NCBI GenBank assembly: GCA_028293465.1 | Contig: JAQGOT010000034.1 | Coordinates: 1 to 6,998, forward strand | Direction: 5' to 3' | Source: Pedosphaera sp. | Lineage (GTDB): Bacteria; Verrucomicrobiota; Verrucomicrobiia; Limisphaerales; Pedosphaeraceae | DNA: 6,998 nt | Shown: in pieces, positions 1 through 6,272 of the stretch | Numbering within the stretch: position 1 is the first letter of the stretch | Layout of the letters: each line of letters opens with the position of its first letter | The notes under the pieces: generated by a model | What the model was told of the DNA's origin: nothing | The model's input: the letters and a program-made list of their open reading frames with translations, nothing else | Databases searched by the model: none | Position numbers and translations under genes: made by a program

Positions 1-1467
1 GATCGCACGCTGCTGGCGGGCATGTCCCCCGCCGACCGCAACCGGCTGCTGCAAGCGGCTGGCCAGGTGTATTGCCCGGACGTCAGTGAACGGCGTCGGC
101 TCACGCGGGCCCAACAACGGCATCGTAAGGCCGAGAAACAGGAACGCGACCAGAAAGTGCTGACCATCACCGGCATCCGCGAGCTGCGGCGGAAGCCGAT
201 CTTCACCACGCCCAACGCGCTGCCCCCCACCACCGTTGAGCAACATGAGGTGGAAGATCCGGACTTCCGCGAAGTGGCGGAACCGCAGAACTGCTACATC
301 TGCAAAAGTGATTACTCGCAGATCCACCATTTCTATGACCAGTTGTGCCCCGCGTGCGCGGAACCGAATTATCGCAAGCGGACCGAACTCGCCGACCTGA
401 GCGGGCGCGTGGCGCTGCTGACCGGCGGTCGGGTGAAGATCGGCTATCAGGCCGGAATCAAGTTGTTGCGGGCTGGCGCCCACCTGATTGTCACCACCCG
501 TTTCCCCCGTGATTCGGCGGCGCGTTACGCCAAAGAACCAGATTTTGACCAGTGGGGGCAACGCCTGGAAATTTTTGGGCTCGACCTCCGCCACACCCCC
601 TCTGTCGAGGCATTTTGCCGGCATTTGCTGGCCACCCGCGAGCGGTTGGACTTCATCATCAGCAACGCCTGCCAGACCGTGCGGCGACCGCCAGATTTTT
701 ACCACCACATGATGGCGCAAGAAACCGGGCCCCTGCAGCATCTGCCGGCGCACGCGCAGTCACTGCTGGGTGCCTACGAAGGCTTGCGGGGTTACCAACT
801 GCTGCCGGAGGGAACCGGCGTGCCGGCGTTGACGGGACGAAACTTTTCGGAAGTGGCGGGGCTGACGCATGCGGCCGCTTTATCCCAAGTGCCCCTGCTC
901 CCCGATGAGTTGGATCCCAAAAGGGATTTGTTCCCGGGCGGGCGGCTGGATCAAGACCTGCAACAGGTGGATTTGCGCGAAAACAATTCCTGGCGCCTCA
1001 CCCTCGCCGAGGTAAGCGCGGTGGAACTGCTGGAAGTGCAACTCGTCAATTCAATCGCTCCGTTTCTGCTGAACGCCCGGCTGAAACCGCTGATGCTGCG
1101 CACGCCGGAGCGGGACAAGCACATCGTGAACGTCTCCGCCGTGGAAGGCCAGTTCTACCGCAAGTACAAGACGACGCGCCATCCGCACACCAACATGGCC
1201 AAGGCCGCGCTCAACATGATGACCCGCACGGCGGCGGCGGATTACCACGCCGATGGCATTCATATGAACAGCGTGGACACCGGTTGGGTCTCCGACGAGG
1301 ATCCGGCGACCATCGCCGCGCGCAAGACCCGCGAGCACCGCTTTCATCCGCCGTTGGACATCGTGGACGGCGCGGCGCGGATTGTGGACCCCATCATCAG
1401 CGGCTTCAACACCGGCGAACACATCTGGGGCCAGTTTCTGAAAGACTACCGGCCCACGCACTGGTAA
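1..1467 (+). CDS. Atypical SDR-family oxidoreductase with N-terminal Cys4 knuckle (5' end outside window)
   Basis: A probable NAD(P)-dependent short-chain dehydrogenase; substrate not predictable. The frame is open to base 1, and the residues before the first ATG (base 22) read like a continuing helix, so the true start is probably upstream. Numbering is from that ATG. Residues about 1-90 are basic and unrecognised. C91, C94, C109 and C112 form CxxC-x14-CxxC, a likely zinc knuckle. The Rossmann domain begins near 125, with TGGRVKIG at 134-141 in place of TGxxxGxG, SNA at 214-216 for the NAG motif, N343 in 'VNSIAPFLL', S372 in 'NVSAVEG' and K394 in 'TNMAKAAL'. The usual catalytic Tyr four residues before the Lys is Thr390. 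N215 to N343 is 128 residues against about 25 in classical SDRs, so roughly 100 residues are inserted. The family call is firm; activity is uncertain because the Tyr is missing. It converges on the minus-strand genes. Confidence 0.85.
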   Translation, partial: DRTLLAGMSPADRNRLLQAAGQVYCPDVSERRRLTRAQQRHRKAEKQERDQKVLTITGIRELRRKPIFTTPNALPPTTVEQHEVEDPDFREVAEPQNCYICKSDYSQIHHFYDQLCPACAEPNYRKRTELADLSGRVALLTGGRVKIGYQAGIKLLRAGAHLIVTTRFPRDSAARYAKEPDFDQWGQRLEIFGLDLRHTPSVEAFCRHLLATRERLDFIISNACQTVRRPPDFYHHMMAQETGPLQHLPAHAQSLLGAYEGLRGYQLLPEGTGVPALTGRNFSEVAGLTHAAALSQVPLLPDELDPKRDLFPGGRLDQDLQQVDLRENNSWRLTLAEVSAVELLEVQLVNSIAPFLLNARLKPLMLRTPERDKHIVNVSAVEGQFYRKYKTTRHPHTNMAKAALNMMTRTAAADYHADGIHMNSVDTGWVSDEDPATIAARKTREHRFHPPLDIVDGAARIVDPIISGFNTGEHIWGQFLKDYRPTHW

Positions 1468-1473
1468 CCCACC

Positions 1474-1500
1474 CATCCGCCTGCATCCAGCGAGCGGATG
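1474..1500. terminator. Hairpin between convergent genes, possible bidirectional terminator
   Basis: CATCCGC at 1474-1480 pairs perfectly with GCGGATG at 1494-1500. After one mismatch the stem can extend by three more pairs, closing a five-base loop. It lies 7 bases after the stop of the SDR gene and 38 bases beyond the 3' end of the minus-strand methyltransferase remnant, where a shared terminator would be expected. Neither side has a T-run, so an intrinsic terminator is not proven. Confidence 0.3.
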
Positions 1501-1537
1501 TGACGATGGCCCCGATCCCGAGCAACCGGAAGGCAGT

Positions 1538-1774
1538 TCAACCGGCTTTCAAGCGCGGCAGCAGGCGTCCGGTCTGCCGCATATAATCACGGTAATCCTC
1601 CCCGAAGAACTCGCACAGCATCTGTTCTTCGCGCGGTGTGCGGATCAAAAAGAGGAGAAAGAACGTCACGAGGGCGAACCATCCTGCCAGCCAATTCTCC
1701 AACAGCAACCCCTGCCCGAGACACCAGAGCAGAAAGGAGGCATCAGCCGAATAAGCGCCTGGCGAAATCCCCAT
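1538..1774 (-). pseudogene. C-terminal remnant of an isoprenylcysteine carboxyl methyltransferase-like membrane protein
   Basis: The 78-codon frame resembles the C-terminal end of the ICMT/phospholipid methyltransferase family, membrane enzymes that transfer methyl groups from S-adenosylmethionine. It shows 'PGAYSADASFLLW', matching the region after the family's RHPxY motif. A hydrophobic hairpin follows at residues about 13-43, then the typical tail 'RTPREEQMLCEFFGEDYRDY' and 'GRLLPRL'. Family members are usually 150-220 residues, so the N-terminal membrane helices are absent and the RH of the RHP motif is not seen. The frame continues upstream for 22 codons with no start codon, to a TAG at 1841-1843 that is also the stop of the TPR gene. 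There is no room for the missing half. A short functional protein cannot be excluded, but a truncated relic is more likely. Confidence 0.55.
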
Positions 1775-1840
1775 GCCTTGCGCCGGCCATTGGTCAAGAT
1801 CCGACGGCTGCCAGCGATAATCCCGCTCAGTGCCGTGACG

Positions 1841-2407
1841 CTAGGACACGTTCGGGATGCGGCGCGCAGAACGGATTGGTGCTGAACCGGCTGGTTTGAT
1901 CCGGTTGGGCGTTATATTTCCAATCTCCGCCCACAAAGCCTTCAAGTCCGAATCTTCCAGGGCCATGAGCTTGCACTTTCGTGTATCGGCCAAACGGAAA
2001 GCCATTTTCAACCAGCCGCGAGCGTTTTCCAAATTTCCCCTCTGGCAGGCGTAGCAAGCCAGGTTGTAAGGAATGGTCGGAAGGTTCGGGAACTTCTTCA
2101 CCGCGGGCAGCAATGCCTGCAAGGCTTCGTCGGTGCGCCGCAGTCCGTGGAGCGCATGGGAGCGATGTATCCAGCCACCAGGCCGGTTGGGAGCCAGAAC
2201 AACCAGTGCTTCGGCGATATATACGCACTGCTCCCACTTCTGCGCTTGCGCATAAATGCTCAAGCGCACCTCCAAGACATCAGGGTGGGCGCGGAGGGCC
2301 GTGGGGATTGCGTCCAGTTCGGCGGTGGCCTCACGGTGGTTGCCCAGTTCAAACCAGCCTTGGGCGGCCCTCACCTGGTGGGTGCTGGGTGGTTGCAATG
2401 GTTTCAT
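1841..2407 (-). CDS. Small tetratricopeptide repeat (TPR) protein
   Basis: A 188-residue protein made almost wholly of TPR helix pairs, with no signal peptide or membrane segment, so probably a cytoplasmic protein-interaction scaffold with unknown partner. Four 34-residue units can be drawn at residues about 10-43, 44-77, 78-111 and 112-145. Typical positions include 'GWFELGNHREATAELDAI' in the first and 'NLACYACQRGNLENARGWLK' in the fourth. They are followed by 'LMALEDSDLKALWAEIG', an acidic capping helix I associate with this small TPR type in Verrucomicrobiota. The start is the ATG before KPLQPP. The frame stays open upstream but there overlaps the lipoprotein gene and lacks TPR character. 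The last 24 or so residues are basic, proline-containing and outside any repeat, as if the original stop had been lost. The gene lies 37 bases after the lipoprotein gene on the same strand, so co-transcription is likely. Confidence 0.8.
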   Translation of the reverse strand: MKPLQPPSTHQVRAAQGWFELGNHREATAELDAIPTALRAHPDVLEVRLSIYAQAQKWEQCVYIAEALVVLAPNRPGGWIHRSHALHGLRRTDEALQALLPAVKKFPNLPTIPYNLACYACQRGNLENARGWLKMAFRLADTRKCKLMALEDSDLKALWAEIGNITPNRIKPAGSAPIRSARRIPNVS

Positions 2408-2444
2408 GCGCAGGCAATAATTTTCGTTTCCGCCGGTTCGATGC

Positions 2445-3053
2445 TCAGCGCTTTGACGCTGTCTCCGGGGCGGCCGCGAAACGTTTTTGCAGAGCGTTCG
2501 GGTCGATGTAGTCCACGATTTTATTCGGTGAGGTTTCCCAGTGAAGATATTCGCTGGAAGGCTCCAAGGCATCGAGCCACCAACGACCCTTGCTCCTTTT
2601 GAGCGGGAGTTGAAGAATTGCCTGCGGGCACTGCGACCCCACCACGGCCAGCTCAACAATGACATCGGCTCCCGCCACCACGCGGCCAAGGACAGTGAAG
2701 CTGCGGCCTTTGAGAGGCTGCCATTGGGCGAGGAGGGATGCCCGGTTTTGGGCGCTGAGGTTCGGTCGATCGGAAACCTCCCACGATGAAAGCCATTGCT
2801 CTACGTTGGCATGTTGCATGGCAGCGGCGATCTTCAACGCCGTGCCCTCAGGGTCATCAGCCATGGCGGGATTCGCAGGCCAGGAAGCTCCTTGAACCGG
2901 CGGCTGGTAACGCAGCACGCGAAAACGGAAGGCGGATTGGCTCGCGGTTGGTGACGTGGCGCAAGAGGACAGGAGACTGACGCAAACAATGCCCACCAGG
3001 CCGGCAACTGGAGAGTTGAATGCCATCCCCTTTCGGATGATCGACGTTAACAT
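2445..3053 (-). CDS. Predicted lipoprotein of unknown function
   Basis: A 202-residue protein with a lipoprotein signal peptide. A short basic segment (R7, K8) precedes a hydrophobic core at about 11-28 and the lipobox L28-S29-S30-C31, so C31 should be lipidated after cleavage by signal peptidase II. The mature part is soluble. It has a helical segment near 'GTALKIAAAMQHANVEQWLSSW', then strand-rich stretches such as 'GRSFTVLGRVVAGADVIVEL' and 'RSKGRWWLDAL'. This order is reminiscent of small NTF2-like or cystatin-like domains, but I do not recognise a family. The start at 3053 is preferred because it supplies the positive n-region. The ATG at 3026 follows a GAAAGGGG stretch directly but would leave the signal peptide uncharged. 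The gene follows the histidine kinase by 92 bases and precedes the TPR gene by 37. Confidence 0.75.
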   Translation of the reverse strand: MLTSIIRKGMAFNSPVAGLVGIVCVSLLSSCATSPTASQSAFRFRVLRYQPPVQGASWPANPAMADDPEGTALKIAAAMQHANVEQWLSSWEVSDRPNLSAQNRASLLAQWQPLKGRSFTVLGRVVAGADVIVELAVVGSQCPQAILQLPLKRSKGRWWLDALEPSSEYLHWETSPNKIVDYIDPNALQKRFAAAPETASKR

Positions 3054-3145
3054 GGTGAAATATTGGAATAGCTGCCCGCATCCGCCAAGTTGAGAAAGGC
3101 TGATTCGGCGATAGGACGATGACTGACACCGCCCAACGGCCGTGA

Positions 3146-4438
3146 TCAAGCTCGATTCAACTGTGCGAGGAGGAGGGCGGAGTTGTGGTTTTTCGCCAGT
3201 TGGAACTCAACCCAAAAGCGACTTCCCCTGCCCGGCTCGGATTGAACCCCCACATGACCGCCGATGCGCTGCGCGGCTTCGGCCACAATCGCCAATCCTA
3301 TGCCGCTACCCGGATAGCTTTGATCGCCGTGCAAACGCTCGAAGATGCCGAAGGTTTTCTGCTGATATTCCAGTGGAATCCCGATGCCTTGGTCTTCAAT
3401 CCACAGGCGGGCTGCCTTCATCCCCACCTCGGCCCGCACGCGGATGCGCGGCGCGGCACCGGGAGCGACGAACTTCAAAGCATTGCCAAGGAGGTTCAGC
3501 AAAATCAGGTCCACCAACATTGCGTCGCCTAACACCAGCGGTAAGGGCCGCTCCACGCGGATTTCCGCGCCTTTGGCCATGACCTCGGTTCGCAATTGGA
3601 GGAGTACGCTCTCCAACTGCGTCTCCAATTCAACCCCGACCAGGGAAACTTTCAGATGGCCCAGCCGCCCATAGTCGAGCAGACCGTGAATCAGCGTATC
3701 CATCCGGACGGCCGATTCGGCGATCCACCTGGCGTAACTGGCTCCCGCCTCGCCCAAATTGGGCGCGTGATCATCCAACAGAAGCGCCGCAAACCCTTGC
3801 ATGGCCCGGAGCGGGGCGCGCAAATCGTGGGCGATGTGGTAACAAACCCCTTCCAACGATTGAATGGTCGTGGTCAATCTGGCCGTGCGTTCCGCCACGC
3901 GCTGCTCCAGAATCCCCGCATGCTTCTGAAGCTCGGCCTGCGCCTGCTCCAACGCTTGCTGCACACGCTTTCTTTCCGTGGCTTCTTTTTCAAGCTGCTG
4001 TTGCTTCATTTCGGCGCGTTGCCTGGCACGATGCAGCCCTTCACTGGTGGAAGCAATGGCCAGGCCGGAGACAACAAACGCTCCCAATCCGACAAAATCG
4101 TCGGCGGTATAATTATGGAAATCGAACGTGTAATGGGGCGCGATAAAAAACCAGTCCGCGGTCAAATAGGACAAAAGGATTGCCAGAATCGAAGGCCAAA
4201 AGCCGGCACACCATGAGGTGATGGCGATCGCCGCAAAAAAGAATGTGTAAACATGATGGTGCCCCACCAAGGGCGCAGCCAGAGCCCGGAGCCCCCCCAT
4301 CAGAGCCACCGCAGCGATGCCCATACCATATAAGCTGATCAAATGGAGAACCTTATGACGCACGGAAAACCCTGCCCAAACATCGTGAATATTCCGGCTG
4401 ATTGTTTGAATCGCAGATATGGCGCGAGCGGCTTTCAT
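3146..4438 (-). CDS. Membrane sensor histidine kinase with DUF4118 (KdpD-like) membrane domain
   Basis: Signal-transduction kinase that autophosphorylates a histidine and passes the phosphate to a response regulator. With the start at 4438 it has 430 residues. Hydrophobic segments at about 30-52, 63-100 and 115-130 form a DUF4118 membrane domain like that of KdpD, including 'SYLTADWFFIAPHYTF'. A charged coiled coil (about 135-190) links it to the HisKA domain, with H204 in 'HIAHDLRAPLRAM' as phosphoacceptor. The ATPase domain has its N-box at N315/N319 ('LLNLLGNALKF'), G1 'DQGIGIP' at 349-355, F-box 'FGIFERLH' at 363-370 and G2 'GSGIGLAI' at 377-384. All key residues are present, so it should be active. 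KdpD's N-terminal and Usp domains are missing and no kdp genes or response regulator lie nearby, so it is an orphan with unknown stimulus. In-frame ATGs at 4504 and further upstream are alternative starts; the extra residues look non-structural. Confidence 0.88.
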   Translation of the reverse strand: MKAARAISAIQTISRNIHDVWAGFSVRHKVLHLISLYGMGIAAVALMGGLRALAAPLVGHHHVYTFFFAAIAITSWCAGFWPSILAILLSYLTADWFFIAPHYTFDFHNYTADDFVGLGAFVVSGLAIASTSEGLHRARQRAEMKQQQLEKEATERKRVQQALEQAQAELQKHAGILEQRVAERTARLTTTIQSLEGVCYHIAHDLRAPLRAMQGFAALLLDDHAPNLGEAGASYARWIAESAVRMDTLIHGLLDYGRLGHLKVSLVGVELETQLESVLLQLRTEVMAKGAEIRVERPLPLVLGDAMLVDLILLNLLGNALKFVAPGAAPRIRVRAEVGMKAARLWIEDQGIGIPLEYQQKTFGIFERLHGDQSYPGSGIGLAIVAEAAQRIGGHVGVQSEPGRGSRFWVEFQLAKNHNSALLLAQLNRA

Positions 4439-4575
4439 CTTAACACCAAGGTCACTCGGCCAAAATAAGGCACCTGCCCCATCTTCGCCACCCTGTTTGA
4501 TCATAAGCCTGACGAAGCCGCAGCCCACTCGCGCTATTGACATCCTGCCCGGACGCTTCAAGTTTGGCGCCGATT

Positions 4576-5055
4576 ATGAAATCGACCGGATCGTGGAAGC
4601 ACTTTGTGTGGGCGTTTGCCATCGCCCTCGTCCTGTACGTGATCGCTTACACGTTCATCGAAAATCGTCGCACTCGAAATGGTCCCTGGCAGGTAAGTTT
4701 CATCCAAGAAAACGCGGGACCTCCCACCCTGATCATCGACGAACCGAAACTCAACATCACCAACGTGCGGATCGCTTTTCCCAACAAGTCATCCACGCGG
4801 ACGAACGCCATCTGGCTTTTCAGCAGACCCAAACAGGTACCCTTCGACGTGCCGTTTGGGAGTTGCATCTTCGAGGACACCACGTTCCAGCCCGGCACCG
4901 TGGTTTTCAATGCGTTCGGCCATGAAATTCAATTGATCCCGCGCACGCTGACGATCGACGGCAAGGAGTATCCGTGGAAGTCCGAGAGCACTCTGACGCT
5001 CACGAATCGCGGCATCCTGCTCGATCCCGCAAAGCCGTCAGCCGGCACGAAATAG
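4576..5055 (+). CDS. Small single-pass membrane protein of unknown function
   Basis: A 159-residue protein. Residues 1-7 are short and polar with basic residues; about 8-27 form one hydrophobic helix ('VWAFAIALVLYVIAYTFI'), followed by the charged 'ENRRTRNGPW'. The remaining 125 residues alternate strand-like segments ('TLIIDEPKLNITNVRIAF', 'GTVVFNAFGHEIQLI', 'LTIDGKEYPW'), suggesting a small beta-rich domain anchored by an N-terminal signal anchor, probably outside the cytoplasm. I do not recognise a family. The ATG before KSTGSW is chosen because it puts the membrane helix close to the N-terminus; the frame is open upstream to an ATG at 4537 but the added residues look non-structural. It is divergent from the histidine kinase (137-base gap) and lies 170 bases before the TPR-effector gene on the same strand. 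Confidence 0.72.
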   Translation: MKSTGSWKHFVWAFAIALVLYVIAYTFIENRRTRNGPWQVSFIQENAGPPTLIIDEPKLNITNVRIAFPNKSSTRTNAIWLFSRPKQVPFDVPFGSCIFEDTTFQPGTVVFNAFGHEIQLIPRTLTIDGKEYPWKSESTLTLTNRGILLDPAKPSAGTK

Positions 5056-5103
5056 GATCAAGCCCGAACGTCAGGCTGTGGAGGCGCAAACTCGGCCCAC
5101 GAG

Positions 5104-5127
5104 GCACTCCAGGAAACAGTCCTGTGC
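5104..5127 (+). other. Imperfect hairpin between the membrane-protein and TPR-effector genes
   Basis: GCAC at 5104-5107 pairs with GTGC at 5124-5127, and AGGA at 5111-5114 pairs with TCCT at 5120-5123, with a three-base bulge (5108-5110) and a five-base loop. It lies 49 bases after the membrane-protein stop and 99 bases before the next start. No T-tract follows, so it may be a weak terminator, an mRNA structure or chance. Nothing else could be recognised in the gap 5056-5225. Confidence 0.2.
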
Positions 5128-5225
5128 TTATTGGCGTTAATTTAGAAAGCTTCGGTCCCACTCTTTCGCATCCAGCAAGTAGTGAATGTTGCCGCCTCGG
5201 ATGCTTGGCGCAAAACTTGCTCGAA

Positions 5226-6272
5226 ATGCGTCAAATGAAAACGCCGAAAAAGAGCCTTAATTCTCGGGTCTGGGACCTCAACCGTTTCGCGGGTGATCAT
5301 GGATACCTCCCCCGCTGCTTCATCATTCACGCCCGGCTGGCTCCGGAGATTAGAAAAGTCATTCGGTGGATAAAAGCCGCGCTCTCGGACAATTTCCACG
5401 TGGATGCGGACATGGATTTTGGACCGGAGGAGTCCGCTCGCGGCAGAGCTTTGGCCGCCCTGGAGGAAGCCAGTTTTGTCCTTTGTATCTTGGATGATCT
5501 GCCGCCGAACGTGGTATTCGAGTATGGATATGCCAAAGCCCTGAAAAAGCCTTGCCTCCGGATGATCCGCCAAGGGGCAACGGTGAGCCTCTTCAAACAT
5601 TTCCTGCAGGAAGGTCAACCCGCGGGACCGGACAAGCCGCTGTTTGATTTCGACAAACACTTTGGTGATGCGCGCGATCTCATTCTCCGCTCTTATGATC
5701 ACGCCGATGCGGAAGCGCCGAAAAAACTGTTGGTCGAGGAATTGGAGCGACCGGACCAGACCGGCAAGACATTGGGCCGCCTCATCATCGAGCACTGGGT
5801 TGGTCTGTTGAAGGAAAACCTGGCAAACTCCGGCAATTTCGCACCGTGGTGCAACTTTATTTCGATCAAGGCAAGATCGATCGAACCCGGAAAGCCGCTG
5901 TTCGGGCCACTCCGACAGAAGGAGTTTTTCAAATTGTTGCACCAGGGTTTTCAACAGCGCCCGGGTGGCGCCGCAAAACGGCCGGCCAAAAAAGGCCGGG
6001 AGTTGCCGGATACCGCGATCGCGGCGATGGCCAGTCTGCCGGACAATTCCCGCCTCGCGCTGACCCGCAAGTTTTTACGGCTCAAGCCTTATGCGCAGGA
6101 CTGCCGCCTGCTGTTTGCCGAATGCCTGACGGTCCTGAAGGTCGCCCGGGCGGCGGAGTTCCAGGATGCTTCGATGAACAAAGAAGCCGAAACACTTTGC
6201 AAAGCTTTTCTGCGCAAATGGCCGGACACGCCGCAAATACATTATCACCTTGGGGCCCTGCTGGGTCAGTGA
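5226..6272 (+). CDS. NDT/TIR-like domain protein with C-terminal TPR repeats, ended by an in-frame TGA
   Basis: A 348-residue product up to the stop. Residues about 28-115 look like a nucleoside deoxyribosyltransferase/TIR-like alpha-beta domain. 'CFIIHARL' (31-38) is a first strand, 'HVDADMDFG' (58-66) a second, and 'SFVLCILDDLPPNVVFEYGY' (83-102) matches the family's 'ADLVIADLTGxNPNVFYELG' signature. E99 is the candidate catalytic glutamate. Such domains bind or cleave nucleotides, NAD or nucleosides; the substrate here is unknown. A mixed region (about 116-260) and degenerate helical repeats follow. A canonical TPR unit starting at 6240 is cut at its 11th residue by TGA. The repeats resume in the same frame right after it, so this is probably the 5' part of a longer gene. 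The ATG at 5226 is chosen because it just precedes the folded domain; 5235 is an alternative. The frame is open upstream to 4974, but that part overlaps the preceding gene and looks non-coding. Confidence 0.72.
   Translation: MRQMKTPKKSLNSRVWDLNRFAGDHGYLPRCFIIHARLAPEIRKVIRWIKAALSDNFHVDADMDFGPEESARGRALAALEEASFVLCILDDLPPNVVFEYGYAKALKKPCLRMIRQGATVSLFKHFLQEGQPAGPDKPLFDFDKHFGDARDLILRSYDHADAEAPKKLLVEELERPDQTGKTLGRLIIEHWVGLLKENLANSGNFAPWCNFISIKARSIEPGKPLFGPLRQKEFFKLLHQGFQQRPGGAAKRPAKKGRELPDTAIAAMASLPDNSRLALTRKFLRLKPYAQDCRLLFAECLTVLKVARAAEFQDASMNKEAETLCKAFLRKWPDTPQIHYHLGALLGQ

Noticed and set aside
1981..2511. Plus-strand frames opposite the TPR and lipoprotein genes
   Set aside because: The minus strand codes for clear TPR units and a lipobox signal peptide; the plus-strand translations have low-complexity, unstructured composition.
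4494..4510. TATGAT (minus strand) as a -10 element for the histidine kinase gene
   Set aside because: No acceptable -35 hexamer is found 16-18 bases upstream, and the same bases could be inside the coding region if the kinase starts further upstream.
4537..4565. TTGACA box resembling a -35 element upstream of the membrane-protein gene
   Set aside because: At 17-base spacing the next hexamer is AAGTTT, a poor -10 match, and it would lie only ten bases before the start codon.
5142..5954. 270-codon open frame on the minus strand opposite the NDT/TIR-like gene
   Set aside because: It is a shadow of the plus-strand gene, which carries recognisable fold motifs and runs into in-frame TPR repeats; the antisense translation has no recognisable domain.
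6270..6272. TGA recoded genome-wide as an amino acid, or used as a selenocysteine codon
   Set aside because: The lipoprotein and histidine kinase genes both end in TGA at natural protein ends. The site is an ordinary TPR helix position with no redox motif, so neither recoding nor selenocysteine is likely.
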